From contig NZ_CP138920.1 in NCBI RefSeq assembly GCF_047123815.1, forward strand, positions 1 through 64,000: a stretch of DNA of 64,000 bases. The letters run 5' to 3'. The translations under genes and the position numbers were made by a program. Source of the stretch: Maricaulis sp017643475. GTDB lineage: Bacteria > Pseudomonadota > Alphaproteobacteria > Caulobacterales > Maricaulaceae. Numbering within the stretch: the first letter of the stretch is position 1; the number at the start of each line of letters is the position of its first letter. Of this stretch, positions 24,953 through 32,196 are shown piece after piece. The notes beneath the pieces are model-generated. The model saw only the letters and a list, made by a program, of their open reading frames with translations. It ran no database searches and was not told where the DNA came from.

Positions 24953-25735
24953 ATGCCCATCACCTCCCAACTTGCCGAGATTCGCCATACCGATCTGGTG
25001 TTCCCGGAACAGACCAATCATCAGGGTACGTATTTTGGTGGTGCGGCGATGGCGGTGATGGACAAGGTGGCTTTCCTGGTCTCCGCCCGTCACGCCCGCC
25101 GGCCGTTTGTAACGGCATCCTGCGACCGTATCGATTTCCGCAATCCGGCCTATGTCGGCAATATGATCGAATTGTCCGGCCAGGTGCGTCTTGTAGGTCG
25201 GTCTTCACTCGTCGTGGACGTGGAGCTTGCAGCAGAAGACCTGCGCACAGGCGAGCGGCGCATCTGTACGCGTGGTGCCTTCACCATGGTCGCGGCAGAC
25301 CGAAAGACCAATCCGGAACGCCTGCCTCCAGCCCCCGATGCCAAGCCCGAATTTGCGCCATCACCGGTCGGGTCTGCGCGGACGCTGCGCCTGGTCTTCC
25401 CTGGCGATACCAATCATCTGGGCCAGCTGTTTGGTGGCGGGGCGATGTCGATCATGGGCAAGGCTGCCTATATCGCCGCGTCACGGCATGCCCGCTGTGA
25501 GATCGGCATGGCGGCGTCCGACAAGATCGATTTCATCGCCCCCACCCAGGAAGGCGAAATGCTTGATGTCGTTGCAGAAGTCCGTGAGGTTGGACGCTCT
25601 TCACTGCGTGTTGGCGTGCGGGCGGAAGCGGAAAACCTGATGACGGCCGAGCGGCGTCTGGTCGGTGAGGCAGAGTACGTTATGGTCGCCCTGGATGACG
25701 AGGGCAATCCAACAACGGCGCCCCCACTGGCCTAG
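24953..25735 (+). CDS. Double-hotdog acyl-CoA thioesterase
   Basis: A 260-residue cytoplasmic protein with two tandem hotdog domains (about 8-118 and 142-250). Each carries the acyl-CoA hydrolase pattern: LVFPEQTNHQGTYFGGAAMAVMD in the first and FPGDTNHLGQLFGGGAMSIMG in the second, with matching RIDFRNPAYVGN and KIDFIAPTQEGE strands. The usual catalytic Asn and Asp positions are present in the first repeat, while the second has Gly-Lys in place of Asp-Lys. It hydrolyses acyl-CoA esters by family; chain length is unknown. It follows pdhC by ten bases. Confidence 0.85.
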   Translation: MPITSQLAEIRHTDLVFPEQTNHQGTYFGGAAMAVMDKVAFLVSARHARRPFVTASCDRIDFRNPAYVGNMIELSGQVRLVGRSSLVVDVELAAEDLRTGERRICTRGAFTMVAADRKTNPERLPPAPDAKPEFAPSPVGSARTLRLVFPGDTNHLGQLFGGGAMSIMGKAAYIAASRHARCEIGMAASDKIDFIAPTQEGEMLDVVAEVREVGRSSLRVGVRAEAENLMTAERRLVGEAEYVMVALDDEGNPTTAPPLA

Positions 25736-25786
25736 GGCGGGCGACTCTCTCTACCTCTAGTGCGTGCCCGCTACTGGAGATCGCCG

Positions 25787-26158
25787 ATGACCGTGAAGTC
25801 CATTTCCCTGAACGAAAAACACAGCCAGTTCGAAGCGCCGTGGTCACCCAAGCGCATCGCCACGGTGGACAATTACGACATCAAGCTGGCCAAGGCCGAA
25901 GGTCATTTCGACTGGCACAAACATGATGATGAAGACGAGATGTTCTTCATTTCGCGTGGTTTGCTGGAAATCGAGATCGAGGGACAGGACCCGGTCATTC
26001 TTGGACCCGGTGAGCTCTGTGTGATCCCCAAGGGAATCCGTCATCGCCCGGTCGCCAAGACCGAGGAAGTCCACATCATGCTGTTCGAAAAGGCCGGGGT
26101 CACGAACACCGGGGATAATCCCGACAGTGACCTGACCCAGACCATCGAGGATATCTAG
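25787..26158 (+). CDS. Small cupin-domain protein
   Basis: A 123-residue single-domain cupin. Motif 1 is HFDWHKHDDEDEMFFISRG (metal-binding His, His and Glu), and motif 2 is LGPGELCVIPKGIRHRP. Similar small cupins of this type occur widely, without a settled function (sugar isomerase-like or metal-binding). I start at the ATG at 25787, with GGAGA nine bases upstream, rather than the in-frame upstream ATG at 25760. Its stop overlaps the stop of the convergent dehalogenase gene by four bases. Confidence 0.85.
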   Translation: MTVKSISLNEKHSQFEAPWSPKRIATVDNYDIKLAKAEGHFDWHKHDDEDEMFFISRGLLEIEIEGQDPVILGPGELCVIPKGIRHRPVAKTEEVHIMLFEKAGVTNTGDNPDSDLTQTIEDI

Positions 26159-27075
26159 GGCTTTTGGTCCAGACCAAAGCGCTCTACGGCGGCCCGGGCA
26201 ATGGGTTCACCCCATTCCTGGACAAAGTGACCGCCGTCAGCAATTTCCATCGGTTCCGGACAATTCCTGATCAGGCGTTGGAGTGATCGCATGGCTGGTG
26301 GGCCCAACACAGGGTCCTGCATCCCGATCGCCATGAAACTCTCGCCCTGCCAGTCTTGCTTCCAGAATTTCGCAGCGGCCAGTCCTGTGTTCACACCTTC
26401 CATTTCCGGGGAGGTCTGTACCAGCATGGGGAAACGGCGGACGCCAGCCTTGTAATCATCCGACGGGAAGGGAGCGTTATAGGCCGCGACTTCGGCCTCG
26501 TTCAGAACAGGTGTCGCGCGCGCCATCAAGCCACCGACGTCGAAATTGGGTGTCGTGGCGACGTAATTGCGCCAGGCGTCAAAACCGTCCCCGGCAGGGC
26601 GTCCGACACCCAGCCCGGTATTCATCACCAGCAGGCGTGTAAAGCGATCCGGATAGTCCTTGGGGATGGTCAGCCCCAGAAGCCCACCCCAGTCCTGGCA
26701 GACCAGGCAGACATCCTGGATGTCCATGCGCTCGAGAAAGGCCTTGAGCATGTTGCGGTGGAAATGGAATGTGTAGTCAGCGTCTTGGACCGGCTTGTCG
26801 GAGCGCCCGAAACCGAGAAAATCAGGCGCAATCACGCGGGCACCGGCTTCAAGGAAGACCGGGATCATCTTCCTGTAGAGGAATGACCAGCTGGGCTCGC
26901 CGTGCAGACACAGGAAGACGGGTGCGTCCGATTTCGGTCCTTCATCCACATAGTGTACGCGAAGGCCTTCATATCCAGGCAGCTCATCCACATAGTTTGG
27001 TGCATAGGGCCAGTCAGGCAGATCCGCAAAACGATCATCATCGGTGCGGAGCGCTTTAAGTACTGTATCGACCAT
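26155..27075 (-). CDS. Haloalkane dehalogenase (HLD-I type alpha/beta hydrolase)
   Basis: Cleaves carbon-halogen bonds in haloalkanes to give an alcohol and halide, by family. The 306-residue protein has the oxyanion motif HGEPSWSFLYRK and the nucleophile Asp128 in CQDWGG, with Trp129 as one halide-binding tryptophan. The acid Asp254 lies in AIGMQDPVLGP and the base His283 in DGGHFVQEWG. The acid after beta strand 7 and the overall pattern point to subfamily HLD-I (DhlA-like). Trp168 may be the second halide ligand, but this needs a structural model. It is divergent from lpd and convergent with the cupin gene. Confidence 0.88.
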   Translation of the reverse strand: MVDTVLKALRTDDDRFADLPDWPYAPNYVDELPGYEGLRVHYVDEGPKSDAPVFLCLHGEPSWSFLYRKMIPVFLEAGARVIAPDFLGFGRSDKPVQDADYTFHFHRNMLKAFLERMDIQDVCLVCQDWGGLLGLTIPKDYPDRFTRLLVMNTGLGVGRPAGDGFDAWRNYVATTPNFDVGGLMARATPVLNEAEVAAYNAPFPSDDYKAGVRRFPMLVQTSPEMEGVNTGLAAAKFWKQDWQGESFMAIGMQDPVLGPPAMRSLQRLIRNCPEPMEIADGGHFVQEWGEPIARAAVERFGLDQKP

Positions 27076-27168
27076 AATTTTCCTCCCGTTTATCGCGCGT
27101 CAGAGTAATCCCCGTCCGCGGGCCTCGCCAGCATTGATCCGAACCGGGTTCGCTGCTAGGAGAAAAAT

Positions 27169-27185
27169 CGAATTCCGCAAATTCG
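27169..27185. promoter_or_regulatory. Inverted repeat upstream of lpd
   Basis: CGAATT-CCGCA-AATTCG is a perfect 6+6 inverted repeat 26 bases before the lpd ATG, in the divergent region shared with the dehalogenase gene. A second repeat, CGAACC-G-GGTTCG, lies at 27140-27152. Either could be an operator; no regulator is identifiable. Confidence 0.35.
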
Positions 27186-27210
27186 TTCACACGCGAAGAA
27201 AGTCACGCCC

Positions 27211-28611
27211 ATGCCTGCAACAGCTTATGATGTTATCGTTATCGGTGGTGGTCCCGGCGGCTATGTCGCCGCGATCCGGGCAGCCCAGCTGGGCATGAAG
27301 GCGGCCGTCGTCGAGCGGGAGCATTTGGGTGGTATCTGTCTGAACTGGGGCTGTATCCCGACCAAGGCCCTGTTGCGGACCTCCGAGGTCTATCATCTCA
27401 TGCAGCACGCGTCTGATTTCGGTCTAAAGGCAGAGAAGATCAGTTACGACATCGAGGCAATCGTCAAACGCTCGCGCGGTGTTGCCAACCGCCTCTCGAG
27501 CGGGATCGGCATGCTTCTGAAAAAGAACAAGGTCGACGTGATCGAGGGTGAGGCCAAGCTGAGCAAGGGCGGCGTGGCTCCGAACGTCGTTGTGGCCGGC
27601 AAGTCCTACTCTGCCAAACACGTCATCCTGGCCACGGGAGCCCGGGCGCGCACCGTGCCGGCAGCAGGACTTGAGCCGGACGGTGACAAGATCTGGACCT
27701 ATCGTGAAGCCATGGTGCCCAAGGAGATGCCGAAATCTCTGCTGGTCATCGGTTCGGGCGCGATCGGGATCGAGTTCGCGAGTTTCTACAAGACGATGGG
27801 CGCGGATGTAACTGTTGTCGAAATGATGGATCGTGTCCTGCCGGTCGAGGATGAGGAAATTTCCAAGCTCGCTGCGAAGGCTTTCAAGAAACAGGGCATG
27901 AATCTGATGACAGGAGCCCAGGTCGAAAAGCTCGACAAGGGCCCCAAGACCGTCAAGGTTCACGTCAAGGACGCCAAGGGCAAGGTCCAGATTGTCGAGG
28001 TCGAGAAAGTCATCCTGGCGATCGGCATTGTCGGCAATGTCGAGAAGCTCGGCCTTGAAGCGCTGGGTGCCAAGGTCGACCGTGGCCATATCGTCAATGA
28101 TGGTTTCGGACGCACCAATGTAAAAGGCCTCTATGCCATCGGTGATGTCGCCGGGCCGCCCTGGCTGGCCCACAAGGCGTCTCACGAAGGTGTGGTCTGT
28201 GTTGAGAAGATCGCCGGCCTCGATGTTCACGCCTTCGAGACGTCGAATATCCCAGGATGTACGTATTGCCACCCGCAGGTCGCTTCGGTCGGTCTCACCG
28301 AGGCCAAGGCTAAGGAAGCCGGCTACGACATTAAGGTTGGTCGGTTCCCCTTTGTGGGTAACGGCAAGGCTATCGCGCTGGGTGACGACCAGGGCTTGGT
28401 GAAGACGATTTTCGACAAGAAAACCGGCGAACTCCTGGGCGCTCACATGATCGGTGCGGAAGTCACCGAGATGATCCAGGGTTATGTCGTTGCGCGTCAG
28501 CTGGAAACGACCGAGGAAGACCTCATGCACACTGTCTTCCCGCACCCGACCTTGTCGGAAATGATGCACGAAAGCGTCCTCGACGCCTATGACAAGGTCA
28601 TCCACATGTAG
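27211..28611 (+). CDS. lpdA: Dihydrolipoyl dehydrogenase (E3)
   Basis: Reoxidises dihydrolipoamide in pyruvate (and possibly 2-oxoglutarate) dehydrogenase with NAD. The 466-residue flavoenzyme has the FAD-binding GGGPGGYVAAI and the redox disulfide Cys43/Cys48 (GGICLNWGCIPTKA). The NAD-binding GSGAIGIEFASFY, GDVAGPPWLAHKASHEG, and the catalytic His445/Glu450 (HPTLSEMMHE) follow. It lies near pdhC but is separated from it by the thioesterase, the cupin and the opposing dehalogenase gene, so it has its own promoter. Confidence 0.97.
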   Translation: MPATAYDVIVIGGGPGGYVAAIRAAQLGMKAAVVEREHLGGICLNWGCIPTKALLRTSEVYHLMQHASDFGLKAEKISYDIEAIVKRSRGVANRLSSGIGMLLKKNKVDVIEGEAKLSKGGVAPNVVVAGKSYSAKHVILATGARARTVPAAGLEPDGDKIWTYREAMVPKEMPKSLLVIGSGAIGIEFASFYKTMGADVTVVEMMDRVLPVEDEEISKLAAKAFKKQGMNLMTGAQVEKLDKGPKTVKVHVKDAKGKVQIVEVEKVILAIGIVGNVEKLGLEALGAKVDRGHIVNDGFGRTNVKGLYAIGDVAGPPWLAHKASHEGVVCVEKIAGLDVHAFETSNIPGCTYCHPQVASVGLTEAKAKEAGYDIKVGRFPFVGNGKAIALGDDQGLVKTIFDKKTGELLGAHMIGAEVTEMIQGYVVARQLETTEEDLMHTVFPHPTLSEMMHESVLDAYDKVIHM

Positions 28612-28620
28612 GAGTTCGGG

Positions 28621-28650
28621 GCAGGGGATGTGTTCAGGAACATTCCCTGC
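28621..28650 (+). terminator. Stem-loop after lpd
   Basis: GCAGGGGATGTGTTC pairs with GAACATTCCCTGC, with one wobble and one bulged base, ten bases after the lpd stop. No T-run follows. It is plausibly a transcript end or 3' stabiliser. Confidence 0.45.
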
Positions 28651-28709
28651 ATGCAAAATCGTCTCCGCATGCATCATAGGGTCTGAAAGCACACCCTGCG
28701 GAGGACATC

Positions 28710-29399
28710 ATGTTGCGCAATCTGGCGATAATCACGGTTTCGGCCCTGGCCGTATCAGCCTGCACCTATTCCAGCTATGGTCCGGATGAGCACCGTTCCG
28801 TTGAATCTGCCGGACTGGTTTCCTCACGCAATGTCGATGTAACCGGAGATGCCGAGTTTGCCGGCATGATCGTGCGTGCTGACGGTGATATTGATGGCGA
28901 TCTGGACGTGGCGGGTGCCACAGTGCGTTCCAACGCCGACGTCGGCGGCAATCTCTCAGCTGCCGGAGCACGTCTTCGGTTCAACGGAACTGTCGCGGGT
29001 GATGCCGAAATCGCTGCTGCCACTGCGCATGTCGATGCGATCATCGAAGGCCATACGGAAATTGCCGCGGCACGACTGCGTCTGGATGGTGAAATGCGCG
29101 GCCCGGTCGAGATCGCGGCCTCTCGCGCCACGATTCGCGGTCGTTTTCTCCAGGGCTTCGAATTTGAGGGGCATGGGAACCGCAAGAGCGGTGACCTGAC
29201 GCTGGCGGGTGAATTTCTGGGTGGTGGAGCCATTTGTTCAACCGAGATCGAAATCACCAGCGCCGCGCGTTTCGAGGGCGATTTTCTCTTTGTCTCGGAC
29301 AGCCGGCCGGATCGCTTGCCGTCCGGCGCGGAGTTCATTGATCTCGACGGACGCGATTGCGAGAAATTCGAACACGAACGTTTCAGTCGCCACGGCTAG
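28710..29399 (+). CDS. Solenoid-repeat lipoprotein (bactofilin-like fold), copy 1
   Basis: A 229-residue predicted lipoprotein with lipobox LAVSAC (Cys18). From about residue 37 to 155 it consists of consecutive 17-residue rungs, for example IVRADGDIDGDLDVAGA and TVRSNADVGGNLSAAGA. Alternating hydrophobics with Gly/Ala at the turns suggest a right-handed beta solenoid like that of bactofilins, but this one is exported. The C-terminal region carries GEFLGGGAIC and DGRDC, mirrored in the lipoprotein at 31385. No function is known. A GGAGG precedes the ATG. A bidirectional terminator follows. Confidence 0.7.
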   Translation: MLRNLAIITVSALAVSACTYSSYGPDEHRSVESAGLVSSRNVDVTGDAEFAGMIVRADGDIDGDLDVAGATVRSNADVGGNLSAAGARLRFNGTVAGDAEIAAATAHVDAIIEGHTEIAAARLRLDGEMRGPVEIAASRATIRGRFLQGFEFEGHGNRKSGDLTLAGEFLGGGAICSTEIEITSAARFEGDFLFVSDSRPDRLPSGAEFIDLDGRDCEKFEHERFSRHG

Positions 29400-29420
29400 G
29401 AACTGACAACATCAAAAGAA

Positions 29421-29446
29421 AAGGCCCGGATTGTCCGGGCCTTTTT
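29421..29446 (+). terminator. Bidirectional intrinsic terminator
   Basis: AAGGCCCGGA and TCCGGGCCTT form a stem with a TTG loop, flanked by an A-rich run on the left and TTTTT on the right. It serves both the solenoid lipoprotein gene and the convergent acyl-CoA/ACP synthetase gene. Confidence 0.92.
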
Positions 29447-29466
29447 GTGTCTGCATCTTTCAAGCG

Positions 29467-31125
29467 CTACTGCACTGGCTCGGGCTCGACGGCTGTGACC
29501 GGTGGTTCGGCCATCGCCTCGTTCACCATGGCCTGGACACGGCCGTAATTGGTCTTGCCGGTTCCAAGAACAGGGATCTCGTCGACAATCACGATCTTCT
29601 TGGGCACTGCGAGCTCGGTCACGCCATGATTCTTCGCGAAGGCCACAAAATCAGCGCGCCCGGCATTCTTGTAGGTGGTCAGCAGAATGATTTGCTCTCC
29701 CTTGCGCTTGTCCGGGATCGCAGCTGCTGCATGCATGCTGTCGGGCCAAAGCGATGTTGCGCAATTTTCGACAACAGCGAGAGAGACCATTTCCCCACCA
29801 AGCTTGGCAAAGCGTTTGACCCGGCCGCGGATTCTGAGAAAGCCCTCGTCATCGATCGCCACGATATCACCCGTGTCGTGCCAGCCGTCCGCCGGTTCTT
29901 CCAGAACCAGGGGCGCTGACGGGCGGATATAGCCACGCATGATATTGGGCCCTGAGATGTGAAGCTGTCCGCCATCATCAATTCCATTGACGGGAATCAG
30001 CTTTGCCTTGGCGCCAGGCAGGAGGCGACCAACGGTGCCAGGTTTGTTCGCGTCGGGCTGGTTCACGGCAAGCACCGGGGCCGCTTCGGTCAGGCCATAG
30101 CCTTCAACAATATCGACCTCGAACTTGTCCTTGAGCATGGTGCGGGTCTCGTCCTTGACGCGCTCGGCACCGCACACCGCCATGCGCAGGCTGGACAAAT
30201 CCTTCTTGTCGGCCGCGCGGGCGTATTGATTGATGAAGGTGTCAGTGGCGAACAGGATCGTTGCGCCTGTTTCGGCAACCCGTTTGACGATGGTCTTTGC
30301 CTGCAGCGGCGTCGGGTGACAGATCGCCGGTATGCCCAGGTTGATTGGTAACAGAACCCCGCCCGTCAGGCCGAAACTGTGGAAGGTCGGCATCGGGTTG
30401 AAAAGCACATCTGTTGGCAGAAGCGTGATGTGATCACGGACCTGTTCAACATTGGCCAGCAGATTGGCGTGGCTGAGCACCACGCCCTTCGGCTGCCCCT
30501 CGGTACCGGATGTGAAGAGGTAGACTGCTGCGTCATCAGGATCAGGCCATGCGCGGACCGCCCAGGGCGCGATCGTTCCAACTGCAGCCGCAATCTTGTC
30601 CTTGATGCTCAGATTCTCACGGACATCCTCGAGATAGATCATCTCATGGTCAGCCGCCAGCGACTCTTCGAGCGCCTGCAATTCGCCGAGTTCAATGAAG
30701 CGGTGCGCTGTCACGATGCGTTTGCATTTGCTGGCTATGCAAGCGGACTTAATCGCCGCCTCGCCCGCAGTGAAGTTCAGCATAGCCGGCACACGGCCAT
30801 AGGCGGAGACTGCGAAGATAGATACGATTGCACCAACCCCGGTTGGCAGCAGGATCGCGACGGCTTCGCCCTTTTCAGTGCCCGCCTTGAGAGCATGACC
30901 GAGAGCAAATGCAGCCTGAATCAGTTCGTTGTAGCTGAGCTCGCGTCCATCCGCGTCGATCGCGGCAACCTTCTTGCCACCGTAACGGCCGCGTGATTGC
31001 AGCAGGCCTTCGAATATTGACTTGCGGATGCGGTTCTCGTCGAACTTGTCACCCTCGTAAATCTTGTCGGCCGGTTGCTCGATTGCCGTCGCAATCGGTT
31101 CACCAGCGGCAGAATCAACCGCCAT
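29467..31125 (-). CDS. AMP-forming acyl-CoA/acyl-ACP synthetase (Aas-like)
   Basis: A 552-residue adenylate-forming enzyme that activates a fatty acid as acyl-AMP and transfers it to CoA or ACP. The P-loop YLFTSGTEGQPKGVVLSH, the VEGYGLTEAAPVLA motif, the WHDTGDIVAIDDEGFL hinge aspartate region and the C-terminal GKTNYGRVQ lysine are all present. The segment YGRVPAMLNFTAG resembles the synthetase half of Aas, the lysophospholipid acyltransferase fusion, but no acyltransferase domain is attached. GGGAGG seven bases before the ATG fixes the start. It stands between two solenoid lipoprotein genes, on the opposite strand. Confidence 0.85.
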   Translation of the reverse strand: MAVDSAAGEPIATAIEQPADKIYEGDKFDENRIRKSIFEGLLQSRGRYGGKKVAAIDADGRELSYNELIQAAFALGHALKAGTEKGEAVAILLPTGVGAIVSIFAVSAYGRVPAMLNFTAGEAAIKSACIASKCKRIVTAHRFIELGELQALEESLAADHEMIYLEDVRENLSIKDKIAAAVGTIAPWAVRAWPDPDDAAVYLFTSGTEGQPKGVVLSHANLLANVEQVRDHITLLPTDVLFNPMPTFHSFGLTGGVLLPINLGIPAICHPTPLQAKTIVKRVAETGATILFATDTFINQYARAADKKDLSSLRMAVCGAERVKDETRTMLKDKFEVDIVEGYGLTEAAPVLAVNQPDANKPGTVGRLLPGAKAKLIPVNGIDDGGQLHISGPNIMRGYIRPSAPLVLEEPADGWHDTGDIVAIDDEGFLRIRGRVKRFAKLGGEMVSLAVVENCATSLWPDSMHAAAAIPDKRKGEQIILLTTYKNAGRADFVAFAKNHGVTELAVPKKIVIVDEIPVLGTGKTNYGRVQAMVNEAMAEPPVTAVEPEPVQ

Positions 31126-31384
31126 TCAATCCTCCCGGAAGTCCGCCATTCTAATGTTTTAGCGGCACACTTTTGATTGCTGGATATTACTGCGAACCGG
31201 CGGGGAGGGAAGAGCTGAGTGCCATTCCAGTTTGTGGACTAAAGCGCATTATCTCGGTAAACATTAAATATTTATCGTTTATCAAAAAATTTCTTGATAT
31301 CGTTTTTCGATAATGTAAGTTCCCAATGAATGCTGGGGAGCGTCTAAAACATCGCAGTAGCGACTGCGAACTTAGGAGATTCAA
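31126..31384. other. AT-rich divergent intergenic region
   Basis: About 260 bases between the synthetase gene and the second solenoid lipoprotein gene. The stretch 31240-31330 is much richer in A and T than the rest of the window. It holds TATCG-TTTTT-CGATA, a small inverted repeat at 31299-31313. It is probably the promoter region of the lipoprotein operon, but I could not place -35/-10 boxes. No open frame of coding quality is present. Confidence 0.45.
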
Positions 31385-32149
31385 ATGCGTAAGGCCCTGA
31401 TCGCAACCGCGTCAATGCTGGGAGCGACCCTTCTTTCCGGTTGCGTCATCGTTGTTGGCGACGACGATAGCAAAAGCTTCAATCCGGAAGTGCGACGTGA
31501 TGGATATCTTGTTTTGGACCGCATCGGCGATTTCAGCCGAATCGGCGGTGATATTGATCTGCGCGGACAGCTCGGCGGCGATCTGAATCTGGTCAGCGGT
31601 GATGTCACGGCAGACGACCTGCAGGTCGGCGGCGGCGTGTCCATCGCTGCAGGTGACGTGGATTTCAGCGGCCGCGTGTCGAACGATGTGGCCATCGCCG
31701 GTGGCGACGTCAATTTTGACGGCATTGGCGAAGAAGATGTCGAGATCGCTGCGGGTGATCTCTTTGTGGCCGGCCAGGTGGGCCGGGACGGTTCCTTTGC
31801 GGCGGGGGACATGCTGATCGAAGCGTCGATCGGGCGTGACCTCAACGCGCAAGCGGACCACATGATTATTCGCAGCACCGTCGACGGAGAAGTCGAGCTG
31901 GTGGCTGCCAAGGAAATTCGCCGTCGTCGCAGGAACGATCCGGAGCACGGCCTGATCGTTATCTCTGGCGAGTTGCGTGGCGGTGGAGAAGTGTGCGGCA
32001 TCACGATCGAGTTTGAACGTGGCGCCTCGGTAGGCGAAAGCCTGACGGTCTGGGCTGAAAACGAGCCTGATTCGTCGGATGTTCGGGGACGATCAAACAT
32101 TTCCTATATTCCGCGTGATGGCGTCGATTGCGACGACCTGATCGACTGA
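31385..32149 (+). CDS. Solenoid-repeat lipoprotein (bactofilin-like fold), copy 2
   Basis: A 254-residue predicted lipoprotein with lipobox LLSGC (Cys20). Residues about 54-173 are near-perfect 17-residue rungs such as DIDLRGQLGGDLNLVSG, DVDFSGRVSNDVAIAGG and DLFVAGQVGRDGSFAAG. The basic RRRRRN segment closes the solenoid. The C-terminal part has GELRGGGEVC and DGVDC, matching the two-cysteine tail of the lipoprotein at 28710. A TAGGAG ribosome binding site precedes the start. It ends 47 bases before the third solenoid gene and is likely in one operon with it. Function unknown. Confidence 0.7.
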   Translation: MRKALIATASMLGATLLSGCVIVVGDDDSKSFNPEVRRDGYLVLDRIGDFSRIGGDIDLRGQLGGDLNLVSGDVTADDLQVGGGVSIAAGDVDFSGRVSNDVAIAGGDVNFDGIGEEDVEIAAGDLFVAGQVGRDGSFAAGDMLIEASIGRDLNAQADHMIIRSTVDGEVELVAAKEIRRRRRNDPEHGLIVISGELRGGGEVCGITIEFERGASVGESLTVWAENEPDSSDVRGRSNISYIPRDGVDCDDLID

Positions 32150-32196
32150 ATTCAATTCGAAAACCTGTCTGCCGGGGGGCACAGGGAGCGAGACGC

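Noticed and set aside
23581..25017. Long open frame opposite pdhC and the thioesterase start
   Set aside because: It reads across two real genes, and its arginine-, glycine- and serine-rich stretch is the complement of the Ala/Pro linker.
27424..28692. Long open frame opposite lpd
   Set aside because: Antisense to a well-supported flavoprotein gene; no independent evidence of coding.
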